DNA of 37,363 nt, from contig NZ_JAIZVX010000020.1 of the NCBI RefSeq assembly GCF_021768455.1, positions 1-37,363 of the forward strand. The letters are read 5' to 3'. The position numbers were made by a program, and so were the translations under genes. The DNA is from Aquabacterium sp. Lineage in GTDB: Bacteria; Pseudomonadota; Gammaproteobacteria; Burkholderiales; Burkholderiaceae_C. The notes under the pieces were generated by a model, which saw only the letters and a list, made by a program, of their open reading frames with translations, was not told the origin of the DNA and did not search any database. Of the stretch, positions 21,590 to 30,593 are shown in pieces. Every line of letters starts with the position of its first letter. Position 1 is the stretch's first letter.

Positions 21590-21621
21590 CTGCGGGCGGA
21601 CACATCCGCACCCCATACAAC

Positions 21622-22452
21622 GTGAAACTGCTGAACCAACCCACCCGGCGTCTGACTTCTGCCCGCCGTGCTGGCCTGATGGCCCTGGCGCTGTGCGCGG
21701 CACTCGCCGGCTGCGAGAGCGCACCCAAGGACGAGTACGCCAACATCAGCCCGGACAAATTGTACGCAGACGCCAAGGAAGACGCGGCCGACGGCAACTA
21801 CGAGACCGCCACCAAGAAGCTGGAGAAGGTCGAAGCGCGCGCCTCGGGCACCCTTCTGGCCCAGCAGGCCCAGATCGACCTCGCCTACGCCTACTACAAG
21901 ACCGGCGAAAAGGCCCAGGCCCTGGCCAAGCTGGAACGCTTCATCCGCCTGCACCCGACCAGCCCTGCGCTGGACTACGCCTACTACCTGCAGGGCCTGG
22001 TCAACTTCAACGACGACCTGGGCCTGTTCGGCCGGCTCTCGCGCCAGGACCTGTCTGAGCGCGACCAGCAGGCCTCGCGCGATGCCTACGAGTCGTTCAA
22101 GACGCTGACGGAGCGTTTCCCCAACTCAAAGTACACGGGCGATGCCCGCCTCCGCATGGGCTTCATCGTGAACTCGATGGCCGCAGGCGAGGTGCACGTG
22201 GCGCGCTACTACTACCGTCGCGGCGCCTATGTGGCGGCTGCCAACCGCGCACAGCAGGCTGTCAAGGAATACCGCCAGTCACCGGCCATCGAAGAGGCGC
22301 TGTCGATCATGGCGCAGAGCTACGGTGCCCTGGGACTGGACCCACTGCGTGACGATGCCCTGCGCGTGCTGCGCCAGAGCTTCCCGAACAGCCCCTACCT
22401 GAATGGGCCTGTGGCCAAGGTTGACGACAAGCCCTGGTGGCAGCTCTGGTGA
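21622..22452 (+). CDS. bamD: Outer membrane assembly lipoprotein BamD (ComL)
   Basis: BamD is the essential TPR lipoprotein of the BAM complex. From the GTG at 21622 the protein has 276 residues: a basic N-terminus (KLLNQPTRRLTSARR), a hydrophobic core and the lipobox ALAGC (Cys about 31). TPR repeats follow, with the BamD signature YYLQGLVNFNDD, FPNSKYTGDARLRM and EVHVARYYYRRGAYVAAANR. The GTG has no obvious Shine-Dalgarno. An in-frame ATG at 21568 has GAGGA upstream, but it lies before the -10 TATACT and would put 18 extra residues ahead of the signal peptide. A strong terminator follows the stop. Confidence 0.93.
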   Translation: MKLLNQPTRRLTSARRAGLMALALCAALAGCESAPKDEYANISPDKLYADAKEDAADGNYETATKKLEKVEARASGTLLAQQAQIDLAYAYYKTGEKAQALAKLERFIRLHPTSPALDYAYYLQGLVNFNDDLGLFGRLSRQDLSERDQQASRDAYESFKTLTERFPNSKYTGDARLRMGFIVNSMAAGEVHVARYYYRRGAYVAAANRAQQAVKEYRQSPAIEEALSIMAQSYGALGLDPLRDDALRVLRQSFPNSPYLNGPVAKVDDKPWWQLW

Positions 22453-22469
22453 GCCCCACAGCAGACAGC

Positions 22470-22494
22470 AAAAAGGCCCCGAGGGGCCTTTTTT
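22470..22494 (+). terminator. Intrinsic terminator of bamD, facing aceK
   Basis: AAAAAGGCCC and GGGCCTTTTT form a 10-bp perfect stem with a CGAG-type loop and a T-run on the plus strand, 17 bases after the bamD stop. A-rich flanks give a T-run on the minus strand too, so it probably also ends aceK, whose stop is 29 bases away. Confidence 0.9.
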
Positions 22495-22523
22495 CATGGT
22501 GGATCCGGCGCTGAGGCGTTCGG

Positions 22524-24401
22524 TCAACCTGCGTCCACGCCCCCGGCCGTGAAGCCACTGAGCACGCCCTGGTCGTGCACCTCACGGCCCAAAGGGCGCA
22601 CATCGACAGGCTCCTCGACCGGGGTTGCGTCGGCCGACGAGCCCTCGCCCCCCTGAATCTTGTGAATGAAGCGCCGCGAGCGGTCGTAAGGGAAGACGTC
22701 GTGCACGTAGCCCGCCTTGATGCGCGCCTGATGCTGCTGCCAGAAATCGGCCTCCAGCAGGTCGGCATGGTGCCTCATGAAGATGCTGCGCACACGGTGG
22801 TCGCCTAGCAGGAAGGGACCAAAGGTTTCGGGGAAGACGTCGTACTTGCCCACGGAATACCAGATCTCGCCGGACATCTCGTCCTCTTCGTTGCGCGGCG
22901 CGGGCACCTTGCGGAAGTTGCAATCGGTGATGTATTCGATTTCGTCGTAGTCGTAGAACACGACCTTGCCGTTGCGGGTGACGCCGAAGTTCTTCCACAG
23001 CATGTCGCCGGGGAAGATGTTGGCGGCCACCAGGTCCTTGATGGCGTTGCCGTATTCGATGACGGCGTGCTCCAGCGAGGTCTCGTTGGCCTCCTGGATG
23101 TAGATGTTCAGCGGCACCATGCGGCGCTCGATGTAGAGGTGCTTGATGACGAGCTGGTCCCCCTCTTCTTCGATCACGCTGGGAGAGAATTTTTTCAACT
23201 CGTCGATTAGCTCCTCCTCGAAGCGTTCGCGCGGGAAAGCCACCTTGGTGAACTCCAGCGAGTCGGCCATGCGCCCGACACGGTCGTGCTGCTTCACGAG
23301 CTGGTACTTGCCCATGATGAGCTCGCGCGTGGTGTCCTTCTGCGGCGGGAAGTAGTCCTTGATCACCTTGAACACGAAGGGGTAGGACGGCAGGTCGAAC
23401 ACCAGCATGACCATGCCCTTGATACCCGGCGCAATGCGGAACTTGTCGGTCGAATGGCGCAGATGAAAGAGGAAGTCGCGATAGAACAGGTTCTTGCCGT
23501 GCTTTTGCAGACCGATGGCGCTGTAGATTTCCCCACGGGGCTTGCGAGGCATCAGCGTGCGCAAGAACTGCACATAGGCCGAAGGCACCGGCATGTCGAC
23601 CATGAAGTAGGCGCGGGCAAAGCTGAACAGCGCCAGCAGATCGTCCTCGCCAAACAGGGCCGCATCGATGTAGAGCTGGTTCTGGGAGTTGTGCAGGATG
23701 GGGATCGCAAACGGCAGACTGCGGAAGCCGTTGATCACCTTGCCAACGATGTACGCCCCCTTGTTGCGGAAGAACAGCGAGGACAGGACCTGGATCTGGA
23801 AATTGGTGCGCAGACGGACGTTGCCGACTTGCTCCAGCAAGGCCGCGTACAGCAGGTCAACGTCGCGATCGAGGTTGTCAAACGGGATGGCCAGTTCGTA
23901 GCTCTCGACCATCAGCTTGAGGGTGTCGCGCAGGTTGTCCTTGTTCGGGTAGAGCGCCCGGAAGGTGGGCTTGCCTTCTTCGTCGTCGATGTACTCGGTG
24001 GACACCGCTGGCCGAACGAAGATGAAGTCGTTGCGGTAGTACTTGCGGTGCAGCATCTGGATGGTGACCGAGTTGAAGAAGGTCTCGGCCAGCTCGGGCT
24101 GGTGGTGGCCGGTCAGCAAGCCGATGTAGAACAGCTTGATCTGGTGCCAGACCTCCATGGGCAGTTTGCTGGCGCCGTAGTCCTTCTCCAGCCGCTCGAC
24201 GGCCTCGTCCACCCGCAGGTCGTAGAACTCGATCCGGGCGCGTTGCGCGAGCTGCTGGCCATGCCAGTCGGCCGCCTCGAAGCGGGCCTTGGACTGGGCG
24301 TTCGTTTCACTGAAGATCTGGTAGTGGCGGTCAAAGCCATCCAGCAAGGCCTTGGCGATCTCGAAAACGCGGGTGTCGGTGAGCTGTTGCGGGAACATCA
24401 T
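22524..24401 (-). CDS. aceK: Isocitrate dehydrogenase kinase/phosphatase
   Basis: AceK phosphorylates and dephosphorylates isocitrate dehydrogenase, directing carbon between the TCA cycle and the glyoxylate shunt. The 625-residue protein shows the regulatory N-terminal half and the kinase-like half. The latter contains [58 protein letters not shown] (metal-binding Asp region) and [18 protein letters not shown] start at the first of two adjacent ATG codons (24401), with AGGG 7 bases upstream. The last 40 or so residues after RRFIHKIQ are polar and probably disordered. aceA/aceB are not adjacent here, unlike in E. coli. A candidate -10 lies at 24433-24438. Confidence 0.95.
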   Translation of the reverse strand: MMFPQQLTDTRVFEIAKALLDGFDRHYQIFSETNAQSKARFEAADWHGQQLAQRARIEFYDLRVDEAVERLEKDYGASKLPMEVWHQIKLFYIGLLTGHHQPELAETFFNSVTIQMLHRKYYRNDFIFVRPAVSTEYIDDEEGKPTFRALYPNKDNLRDTLKLMVESYELAIPFDNLDRDVDLLYAALLEQVGNVRLRTNFQIQVLSSLFFRNKGAYIVGKVINGFRSLPFAIPILHNSQNQLYIDAALFGEDDLLALFSFARAYFMVDMPVPSAYVQFLRTLMPRKPRGEIYSAIGLQKHGKNLFYRDFLFHLRHSTDKFRIAPGIKGMVMLVFDLPSYPFVFKVIKDYFPPQKDTTRELIMGKYQLVKQHDRVGRMADSLEFTKVAFPRERFEEELIDELKKFSPSVIEEEGDQLVIKHLYIERRMVPLNIYIQEANETSLEHAVIEYGNAIKDLVAANIFPGDMLWKNFGVTRNGKVVFYDYDEIEYITDCNFRKVPAPRNEEDEMSGEIWYSVGKYDVFPETFGPFLLGDHRVRSIFMRHHADLLEADFWQQHQARIKAGYVHDVFPYDRSRRFIHKIQGGEGSSADATPVEEPVDVRPLGREVHDQGVLSGFTAGGVDAG

Positions 24402-24432
24402 GCAGACCCTGTCATGGTGGGGTGAGCATTGG

Positions 24433-24438
24433 ATTATG
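24433..24438 (-). promoter_or_regulatory. -10 element upstream of aceK
   Basis: CATAAT preceded by CCTTG on the minus strand would start transcription about 25 bases before the aceK ATG. No convincing -35 is seen. The same TGCATAAT string occurs upstream of scpB. Confidence 0.35.
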
Positions 24439-24612
24439 CAAGGCGCGCACCCGTCAGAGCGCCCTGATCGCCTGCGCCAAACTGCCACAGCGCATCCTGC
24501 CTGCCTCCGCTCGGAAAATCGCCCCTGAGTGCTCGACAAGATCCGCATCACACCCGCAGCCAGGCAGCCATGCAGGCACAGGCACAATGCCCAGGCCCTC
24601 TGTCGCCACACC

Positions 24613-25701
24613 ATGATGACCCAGCCCGACATGCCCGCTGACGCCCTCCTCCCTCACTACCCCTGGGGCGACGCCCTGCCCGCCAGCGGCACCCTGATGC
24701 CTCTGGCGCCAGGCCTGAACTGGGTGCGCATGCCCATGCCCTTTGCGCTGAACCACATCAACCTCTGGGTGCTGGACGATGAGGTCGAGGGCCGCCCGGG
24801 ATGGACCGTTGTGGACGCGGGCATCGCCTCGGCCCCCATCAGAGAGGCCTGGTCGACGCTCTGGCAAGGCCCGCTGGGCACACAGCCCCTGCTGCGCATG
24901 CTGGTCACCCACATGCACCCGGATCACGTTGGCAACGCCCAGTGGCTGATTGACCAGTTCAGCGCACCGGGCGCACCGGCACGCCTGTGGATGAGCGCCA
25001 CCGACCACCTGGCCGCCCTCATCGCCAGCCAGACCACCACGGGCTTTGGCGGCGAACGTGCGGCCAGCTTCTTTCACAGCCACGGCCTGAACGATCCCGA
25101 AGACCTGGCCAAGGTGCGCGAGCGAGGCGACTACTACGCCTCACTCGTGCCAGCGGTGCCATGGGCCTACAGCAGGCTGATGGATGGCCAAGGCGTGCGG
25201 ATCGGCCAGCGCGAATGGCGATGCCTCGCCGGCTTTGGGCACAGCCCGGAGCACATCGCCCTGTTCAGCGAAGCGGACGGCCTGCTGATCTCGGGCGACA
25301 TGCTGCTGCCCAAGATCTCGACCAATGTGAGCGTGACCGACCAGGAGCCGGACGCCGACTCGCTGGGGCTCTTTCTGGCCTCCATCGAGCGGATGCGCGC
25401 GCTGCCGGCAGACACCCTGGCCCTGCCCTCGCATGGCCTTCCCTTCAAGGGCATCCACGCCCGGATCGACGCACTGCAAGCGCACCACCGCGAGCGGCTG
25501 GACGAGGTCATGGCAGCCTGCGCCGAGCGCCCGCACACGGCAGCCGAGTTGCTGCCCGTGCTCTTCAAGCGCGCACTCGACCTGCACCAGACCACCTTTG
25601 CCATGGGCGAGGCCGTCGCGCACCTGAACCACCTGTGGCATCAGGGCCAACTGCGGCGCGATCAGGATGAGCTGGGGGTGTGGCGCTTCAGCCGCGCCTG
25701 A
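24613..25701 (+). CDS. Metallo-beta-lactamase-fold hydrolase
   Basis: A 362-residue hydrolase. The metal motif THMHPDHVG (HxHxDH; His about 100 and 102, Asp 104, His 105) is intact. Further likely ligands are the His in [10 protein letters not shown], the Asp in [10 protein letters not shown] and the His in LPSHGLPF. The N-terminal strand pattern [22 protein letters not shown] is typical. The C-terminal third, helical with [18 protein letters not shown] and [11 protein letters not shown], resembles the winged-helix tail of LACTB2-like hydrolases. The substrate is unknown. I start at the first of two adjacent ATGs at 24613; a GTG at 24529 would add an unlikely 28 residues. It is divergent from aceK and ends 1 base from the convergent metallopeptidase gene. 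Confidence 0.85.
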   Translation: MMTQPDMPADALLPHYPWGDALPASGTLMPLAPGLNWVRMPMPFALNHINLWVLDDEVEGRPGWTVVDAGIASAPIREAWSTLWQGPLGTQPLLRMLVTHMHPDHVGNAQWLIDQFSAPGAPARLWMSATDHLAALIASQTTTGFGGERAASFFHSHGLNDPEDLAKVRERGDYYASLVPAVPWAYSRLMDGQGVRIGQREWRCLAGFGHSPEHIALFSEADGLLISGDMLLPKISTNVSVTDQEPDADSLGLFLASIERMRALPADTLALPSHGLPFKGIHARIDALQAHHRERLDEVMAACAERPHTAAELLPVLFKRALDLHQTTFAMGEAVAHLNHLWHQGQLRRDQDELGVWRFSRA

Positions 25702-25702
25702 G

Positions 25703-26704
25703 TCAGTCGGGGATGGCGACGTGGCGCAGCTGCTCGCGTGGCGCGTCGAAGCTGGGCATGATGGAGCGAACGACATCCCAAAAGGCGGGACTGTGGTTCA
25801 TTTCGCGCAGGTGCGCCAGTTCGTGGGCCACCACGTAATCGATGATGCTGATGCTGAAGTGCACCAGGCGCCAATGCAGGCGGATCGACCCATCGGCACT
25901 GGCGCTGCCCCAGCGGGTGCGCGCCGAAGACAGACTGAGCTTGCGCACCTTCACGCCGAGCTGGCTGGCGTAGACCGGCACCCGCTCGCTGAAAACACGC
26001 ATGGCCTCGCGCTGCAACCAGGCTTCGGCCACATCACGGATCTGCTCCGGCGTGGCCTGGTGCGGCAGCCCGAGGTGCAGCGTGCGCTGGGGCACACCCG
26101 GCAAGCCCGCATCGGGCAAGACCTCGTGCAACTGCCCCCCTGCGATGCGCGGGTCCAGTACCACCACCAGCGAATCGCCCAGGTAAGGCACGCTCGCACC
26201 CTCCCGCCAGTCGATGCGGGCCGACATCTGCCGCTGCGCGCGTTCGCGCTGTTCAACCAGCTTGGTGCAGATCCAGCGCTCCTTGGCGCGCAAAGCGGTT
26301 TCGATGTCTGACCACGACACCCAGCGGGGCGCCCTGACACTCAGGCCATCCACCCCCACCACCATGCCAATGCTGCGCCGCCGTGCACGCTTGACCTCGT
26401 AGCCCACCACCGCCTTGCTCAGGCGGATTTCCCGCTCGGCCTGGGGGTGACGGAAGTGCGGCAACGTGCCGGGCTGGCGCTCGGGATACCGGTGCGAGGG
26501 CGCGGCACCTGCTGGCGCGTCTGCATCGTCGTCCGGTGGGAGCGACGCTGGCGACGTCAGGCCGGAAGCACCGCTCGGCACACGCCCCGCCCCACCCGGA
26601 CCAGAGGCCGCTGGCGATCCTGCACCCCATGCGGAACCCGACTCCGGCTCCGCAAAGGGCTCATCCCCCCACAGACCCATCTGCCCAGGCTCCGGCTGCT
26701 TCAT
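25703..26704 (-). CDS. YgjP/DUF45-family zinc metallopeptidase
   Basis: A 333-residue protein whose C-terminal part carries HELAHLREMNHSPAFW. This gives a zinc HExxH (His about 294 and 298) with a likely third ligand His304, the pattern of the YgjP/WLM-like M48 family. RTRWGSASADGSIRLHWRL just before it is another family signature. Residues 1-85 are Pro/Gly/Ala-rich with acidic patches and look disordered; many relatives lack such a lead. The ATG overlaps the gmhB stop (ATGA), so they are translationally coupled. The substrate is unknown. It converges on the metallo-beta-lactamase-fold gene with a single base between the stops and no visible terminator. Confidence 0.88.
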   Translation of the reverse strand: MKQPEPGQMGLWGDEPFAEPESGSAWGAGSPAASGPGGAGRVPSGASGLTSPASLPPDDDADAPAGAAPSHRYPERQPGTLPHFRHPQAEREIRLSKAVVGYEVKRARRRSIGMVVGVDGLSVRAPRWVSWSDIETALRAKERWICTKLVEQRERAQRQMSARIDWREGASVPYLGDSLVVVLDPRIAGGQLHEVLPDAGLPGVPQRTLHLGLPHQATPEQIRDVAEAWLQREAMRVFSERVPVYASQLGVKVRKLSLSSARTRWGSASADGSIRLHWRLVHFSISIIDYVVAHELAHLREMNHSPAFWDVVRSIMPSFDAPREQLRHVAIPD

Positions 26705-27309
26705 CCCAGCTCTCCCGTGTGCGTGGACACCGGATCGTCCTCACCATGATTCTGACGGTCGCGCAGGATGAGGAAGTCGGCAAAGGCCGAGAGATCGGGG
26801 TGGATCGTCAGACCCGGTACCCGCTCGCGCAAGTCGAGCAGGTCCTGCTCGCTCAGTGCGCCCGCCTGCCCGGTGCGGACCAGGTGAGGCTCACAGCCCA
26901 CCGAATGCGCGGCCAACACATCACGCGGCAGGTCTCCCACCATCGGGACGCCGTCGAGCACACAACCAAAACGCTGGCCGATCATCTGGAACAGGCCCGG
27001 CAGCGGCTTGCGGCAACTGCACTGGTCTTCGGGTGTGTGGGGGCAGAAAAACACCGCCTCCACCCGTCCACCCACACGGGCCAGCATCTGGTTCATCTTG
27101 GCGTGCATGGCGTTGAGCGCGACCATGTCGATCAGGCCGCGCCCGATGCCCGACTGGTTGGTCGCCACCACCACCTGCCAGCCCGCGTGGTTGAGGCGGG
27201 CAATCGCCTCGAGCGAGCCAGGCAGGGGCACCCACTCGTCGCTGGACTTGATGTAGTCCTCACGCTCGTGGTTGATCGTGCCGTCTCGATCGAGGATGAC
27301 CAGCTTCAT
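26701..27309 (-). CDS. gmhB: D-glycero-D-manno-heptose 1,7-bisphosphate 7-phosphatase
   Basis: GmhB removes the 7-phosphate in the ADP-heptose pathway for the lipopolysaccharide inner core. The 202-residue HAD-family protein has motif I ILDRDGTIN (Asp7 and Asp9) and ATNQSGIGRG (motif II). It also has the zinc site CPHTPEDQCSC (Cys89, His91, Cys97, Cys99), CRKP and the motif III/IV region GDLPRDVLAA. The loop after motif III, usually VGDxxxD, is conserved. A Shine-Dalgarno (GGAGAGG) precedes the ATG. The last 20 residues are polar. It follows glyS by 34 bases and overlaps the metallopeptidase gene. The glyQ-glyS-gmhB order recurs in betaproteobacteria. Confidence 0.93.
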   Translation of the reverse strand: MKLVILDRDGTINHEREDYIKSSDEWVPLPGSLEAIARLNHAGWQVVVATNQSGIGRGLIDMVALNAMHAKMNQMLARVGGRVEAVFFCPHTPEDQCSCRKPLPGLFQMIGQRFGCVLDGVPMVGDLPRDVLAAHSVGCEPHLVRTGQAGALSEQDLLDLRERVPGLTIHPDLSAFADFLILRDRQNHGEDDPVSTHTGELG

Positions 27310-27343
27310 GCCCTCTCCGGGGTGGTGCGCACGGTTGCTCAGA

Positions 27344-29527
27344 TCAGGCCGCCAGTCTGGAGATGTCGGCGACCTGGTTCATCGCAGCATGCAGGGTGGC
27401 CAGCAAGCCCAGTCGGTTGGCCTTCAAGGCAGGGTCTTCGGCATTGACCATGACCCCGTCAAAGAAGGCATCCACCGGCGATTTGAGCACGGCCAGCGCC
27501 TGCAGCGACCCCGTGTAATCACCTTGCTCGAAGGCCGCTGCGGCCTTGGGGGCCGCGGCTTGCAGGGCCTCGAACAAGGTGGCCTCTGCAGGCTCCTTCA
27601 ACAAGCCGGTGTCGACACGGGCTTCCACCGCGCCATCGGCCTTCTTCAGGATGTTGCCCACGCGCTTGTTGGCCGCAGCCAGCGAAGCCGCCTCGGGCAA
27701 ACCGGCAAAGGCGCGCACGGCGGCCAGGCGCAGGGGCACGTCCCCCAGGCGCTGCGGGCTCAAGGCCAGCACGGCGTCGACTTCCTGCGCGCTGTAGCCT
27801 TGCTCTTTCAGGGAAACGGCCAGGCGATCCTGGAAGAAGGCCAGCAGGGGCTCGCTCGGGTCCTTGATCAGCTCGCCAAAAGCGGGCACCACCGCTGCGA
27901 TCAGCGCTGGCAGGGCCAGGGGCAGCTTGTTCTCGATCAGGATGCGGATCACACCCAGGGCGTGACGGCGCAGGGCGAAGGGGTCCTTGTCGCCCGTGGG
28001 CAACTGGCCGATGCCGAAGAGGCCCACCAGGGTCTCGAGCTTGTCGGCCAGGGCCACCACGGTGCCCGTGTGGTTGCGCGGCAGGCTGTCGCCGGCGAAA
28101 CGGGGCTTGTAGTGGTCTTCGATGGCAATCGCCACACCGTCGCGCAGGCCTTCGTGTCGGGCGTAGTAGCCACCCATGATGCCCTGCAGTTCGGGGAACT
28201 CTCCGACCATGTCGGTCAGCAAGTCCGTCTTGGCCAGCATCGCGGCCTGTTGGGCCTTGCTGTCCAGCACAGCGAAGTGGTCTTGCGCATCGACCGTGAA
28301 CGGCACGGTGCCCAGGCTCCATTGCTGCACGATGGCATGCGAGATGGCGCGCACGCGCTCGGCGCGCTCACCCTGGGTGCCGAGCTTGCCGTGGTAGACG
28401 ACCTTGCTCAGGCCTTCCACACGCGACTGCAGCGTCTTCTTGCGGTCCTGGTCGAAGAAGAACTTGGCGTCGGCCAGGCGCGGGCGCACGACGCGCTCAT
28501 TGCCACCGATCACGGCACTCGGATCGGCCGGGCTGATGTTGCTCACCAGCAGGAAGGCGTTGCTCAGCTTGCCTTCATGGCCCGGCGTGGTGTCGAGCAG
28601 CGGGAAATACTTCTGGTTGGCCTTCATCGTGAGGATGAGGCACTCCTGCGGCACTTCCAGGAAAGCGGCGTCGAAGCGGCCGATCAGCACGTTCGGGCGC
28701 TCGACCAGGGCGGTGACCTCGTCCAGCAGGGCCTCGTCGTCGATCGGCTTGAGGTTGGCACCGGCGGCCGCAGCGGCCGCAGCCAGCTGGCGCACGATTT
28801 CGGCGCGGCGGGCCTCGAAGCCCGGGATCACGGCGCCTTCGGCCTGCATCTGCTCGGCATAGGTGTCGGCCGATTTCAGCACCACAGGGCTGACCGCTGC
28901 CTCAAAGCGATGACCCTGCGTCTCGCGGCCCGACTTCAGGCCCAGGGTCGCCACAGGCACCACCGCCTCGCCGTGCAGGGCCACAAGGCCATGCGCGGGG
29001 CGCACAAAGTTGACACTGGTCCAGCCCGGCTGGAAACCTTCGCCCTCACCCGTCTGCAACTGGTAGCTCATCACCTTCGGGATGGGCAGCCTGGAGAGGG
29101 ATTCGTTCAAGGCGGCCTGGAGGCCATCCGCCAGGGCTGCACCGGGCTTGATGCTGTCAAAGAACAGCGCTTCGGCCTTGCCATCGGGCGCACGCTTGAG
29201 ACCGGCCACGGCTTCAGGGCCGGCTCCCAGGCCTGCCAGGCGCTTGAGCAGGGCGGGCGTGGCGTTGCCCGCGGCATCGAGGCCCACGCTCACCGGCATC
29301 AGCTTTTGCTGCACGGCCTGGTCGGCAGCCTTGGCGGCCACCTGGGTCACATGGACGGCCAGGCGGCGCGGCGAGGCATACGGGGTGACGACGGCATCGG
29401 CCGGGGCCAGCCCCTGGGCTTTCAGGCTGTCGGCCAGCACGACCGCAAAGGATTCGCCCAGCTTCTTCAGCGCCTTCGGGGGCAGCTCTTCGACAAAGAG
29501 TTCAACCAGCAGGTTGTTCGTGCTCAT
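27344..29527 (-). CDS. glyS: Glycyl-tRNA synthetase, beta subunit
   Basis: GlyS is the tRNA-binding subunit of the heterotetrameric bacterial GlyRS. The 727-residue protein starts with LLVELFVEELPPKALKKLG, a family hallmark. It continues with ASPRRLAVHVTQV, FVRPAHGLVALHG, MKANQKYFPL, RLADAKFFFDQDRKK, KTDLLTDMVGEFPELQG and GYYARHEG. The C-terminus contains the DALR-like anticodon-binding region. I chose the ATG at 29527, 2 bases after the glyQ stop, so the two are coupled; an in-frame start at 29578 would overlap glyQ. Confidence 0.97.
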   Translation of the reverse strand: MSTNNLLVELFVEELPPKALKKLGESFAVVLADSLKAQGLAPADAVVTPYASPRRLAVHVTQVAAKAADQAVQQKLMPVSVGLDAAGNATPALLKRLAGLGAGPEAVAGLKRAPDGKAEALFFDSIKPGAALADGLQAALNESLSRLPIPKVMSYQLQTGEGEGFQPGWTSVNFVRPAHGLVALHGEAVVPVATLGLKSGRETQGHRFEAAVSPVVLKSADTYAEQMQAEGAVIPGFEARRAEIVRQLAAAAAAAGANLKPIDDEALLDEVTALVERPNVLIGRFDAAFLEVPQECLILTMKANQKYFPLLDTTPGHEGKLSNAFLLVSNISPADPSAVIGGNERVVRPRLADAKFFFDQDRKKTLQSRVEGLSKVVYHGKLGTQGERAERVRAISHAIVQQWSLGTVPFTVDAQDHFAVLDSKAQQAAMLAKTDLLTDMVGEFPELQGIMGGYYARHEGLRDGVAIAIEDHYKPRFAGDSLPRNHTGTVVALADKLETLVGLFGIGQLPTGDKDPFALRRHALGVIRILIENKLPLALPALIAAVVPAFGELIKDPSEPLLAFFQDRLAVSLKEQGYSAQEVDAVLALSPQRLGDVPLRLAAVRAFAGLPEAASLAAANKRVGNILKKADGAVEARVDTGLLKEPAEATLFEALQAAAPKAAAAFEQGDYTGSLQALAVLKSPVDAFFDGVMVNAEDPALKANRLGLLATLHAAMNQVADISRLAA

Positions 29528-29529
29528 GC

Positions 29530-30450
29530 TCAGGCGGCTTTCTTGTTGTTCAGTTGTTCCAGCACTTCGTCGGCCCATTCCTTGGGCGCCATGGGGAAGC
29601 CCAGGCGAGCGCGGCTGTCGAGGTAGGAGGCGGCCACAGCGCGCGCCAGGTTGCGGATGCGACCGATGTAGGCCGCGCGCTCGGTCACCGAGATGGCACC
29701 GCGTGCGTCCAGCAGGTTGAAACTGTGTGCGGCCTTCAGCACCTGCTCGTAAGCGGGCAGGGCCAGTTGCTGCTCGATCAGGTACTTGGCCTGGGTCTCG
29801 TAGTTCGTGAAGGCACCCAGCAGGAATTCGACGTTGCTGTGCTCGAAGTTGTAGGTCGACTGCTCCACCTCGTTCTGGTGGAACACATCGCCGTACTTGA
29901 TGCCCGGCGCATAGACCAGGTCATAAACGTTTTCCACGCCCTGCAGGTACATGGCCAGGCGCTCCAGGCCGTAGGTGATCTCGCCGGTCGCGGGCTTGCA
30001 GTCGATGCCGCCCACCTGCTGGAAATAGGTGAACTGCGTCACTTCCATGCCATTGAGCCAGACTTCCCAGCCCAGACCCCAGGCGCCAAGCGTGGGGTTC
30101 TCCCAGTCGTCTTCGACGAAGCGCACGTCGTTCTTCTTCAGATCGAAGCCCAGCGCCTCCAGCGAACCCAGGTAGAGCTCGAGGATGTTGGCCGGCGCAG
30201 GCTTGAGCACCACCTGGTATTGGTAGTAATGCTGCAGGCGATTGGGGTTCTCGCCATAACGGCCATCCTTCGGACGGCGGCTGGGTTGCACGTAGGCGGC
30301 CTTCCAGGGCTCAGGGCCGAGCGCGCGCAGGAAGGTCGCGGTGTGGCTGGTGCCGGCCCCCACTTCCATGTCGTAGGGCTGAAGCAGTGCACAACCCTGG
30401 GCGTCCCAGTAGCTTTGGAGTCGCAGGATGATTTGCTGGAAAGTCAGCAT
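29530..30450 (-). CDS. glyQ: Glycyl-tRNA synthetase, alpha subunit
   Basis: GlyQ is the catalytic alpha subunit of the alpha2-beta2 GlyRS. The 306-residue protein opens with [20 protein letters not shown]. It carries [70 protein letters not shown] and [15 protein letters not shown], all defining motifs. The length is standard. The ATG at 30450 has AAGG 8 bases upstream. It lies 143 bases downstream of lnt; I see no clear terminator in that gap, so read-through from lnt is possible. Confidence 0.98.
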   Translation of the reverse strand: MLTFQQIILRLQSYWDAQGCALLQPYDMEVGAGTSHTATFLRALGPEPWKAAYVQPSRRPKDGRYGENPNRLQHYYQYQVVLKPAPANILELYLGSLEALGFDLKKNDVRFVEDDWENPTLGAWGLGWEVWLNGMEVTQFTYFQQVGGIDCKPATGEITYGLERLAMYLQGVENVYDLVYAPGIKYGDVFHQNEVEQSTYNFEHSNVEFLLGAFTNYETQAKYLIEQQLALPAYEQVLKAAHSFNLLDARGAISVTERAAYIGRIRNLARAVAASYLDSRARLGFPMAPKEWADEVLEQLNNKKAA

Positions 30451-30593
30451 GAATGAACCTTGGTAGACCGCCAACCGGCGCATGGGCCAGTGGGCGTCGG
30501 TGATCGTGAAATCGACTCGCCTGCCAGAGGCAGGCACAGGGCTGGACGATGAAGCGCCGCCAGGGGCACCGCGTCGTCGCCAAAACCCCGATT

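Noticed and set aside
20380-21621. Long open frame continuing upstream of bamD on the plus strand
   Set aside because: It is antisense to rluD and lacks motifs; the lipoprotein signal peptide and the -10 fix the bamD start near 21622.
27272-29626. A 784-codon open frame on the plus strand opposite glyS
   Set aside because: Its composition is Gln/Gly/His/Arg/Val-rich without motifs; it mirrors the codon bias of glyS, whose family signatures are complete.
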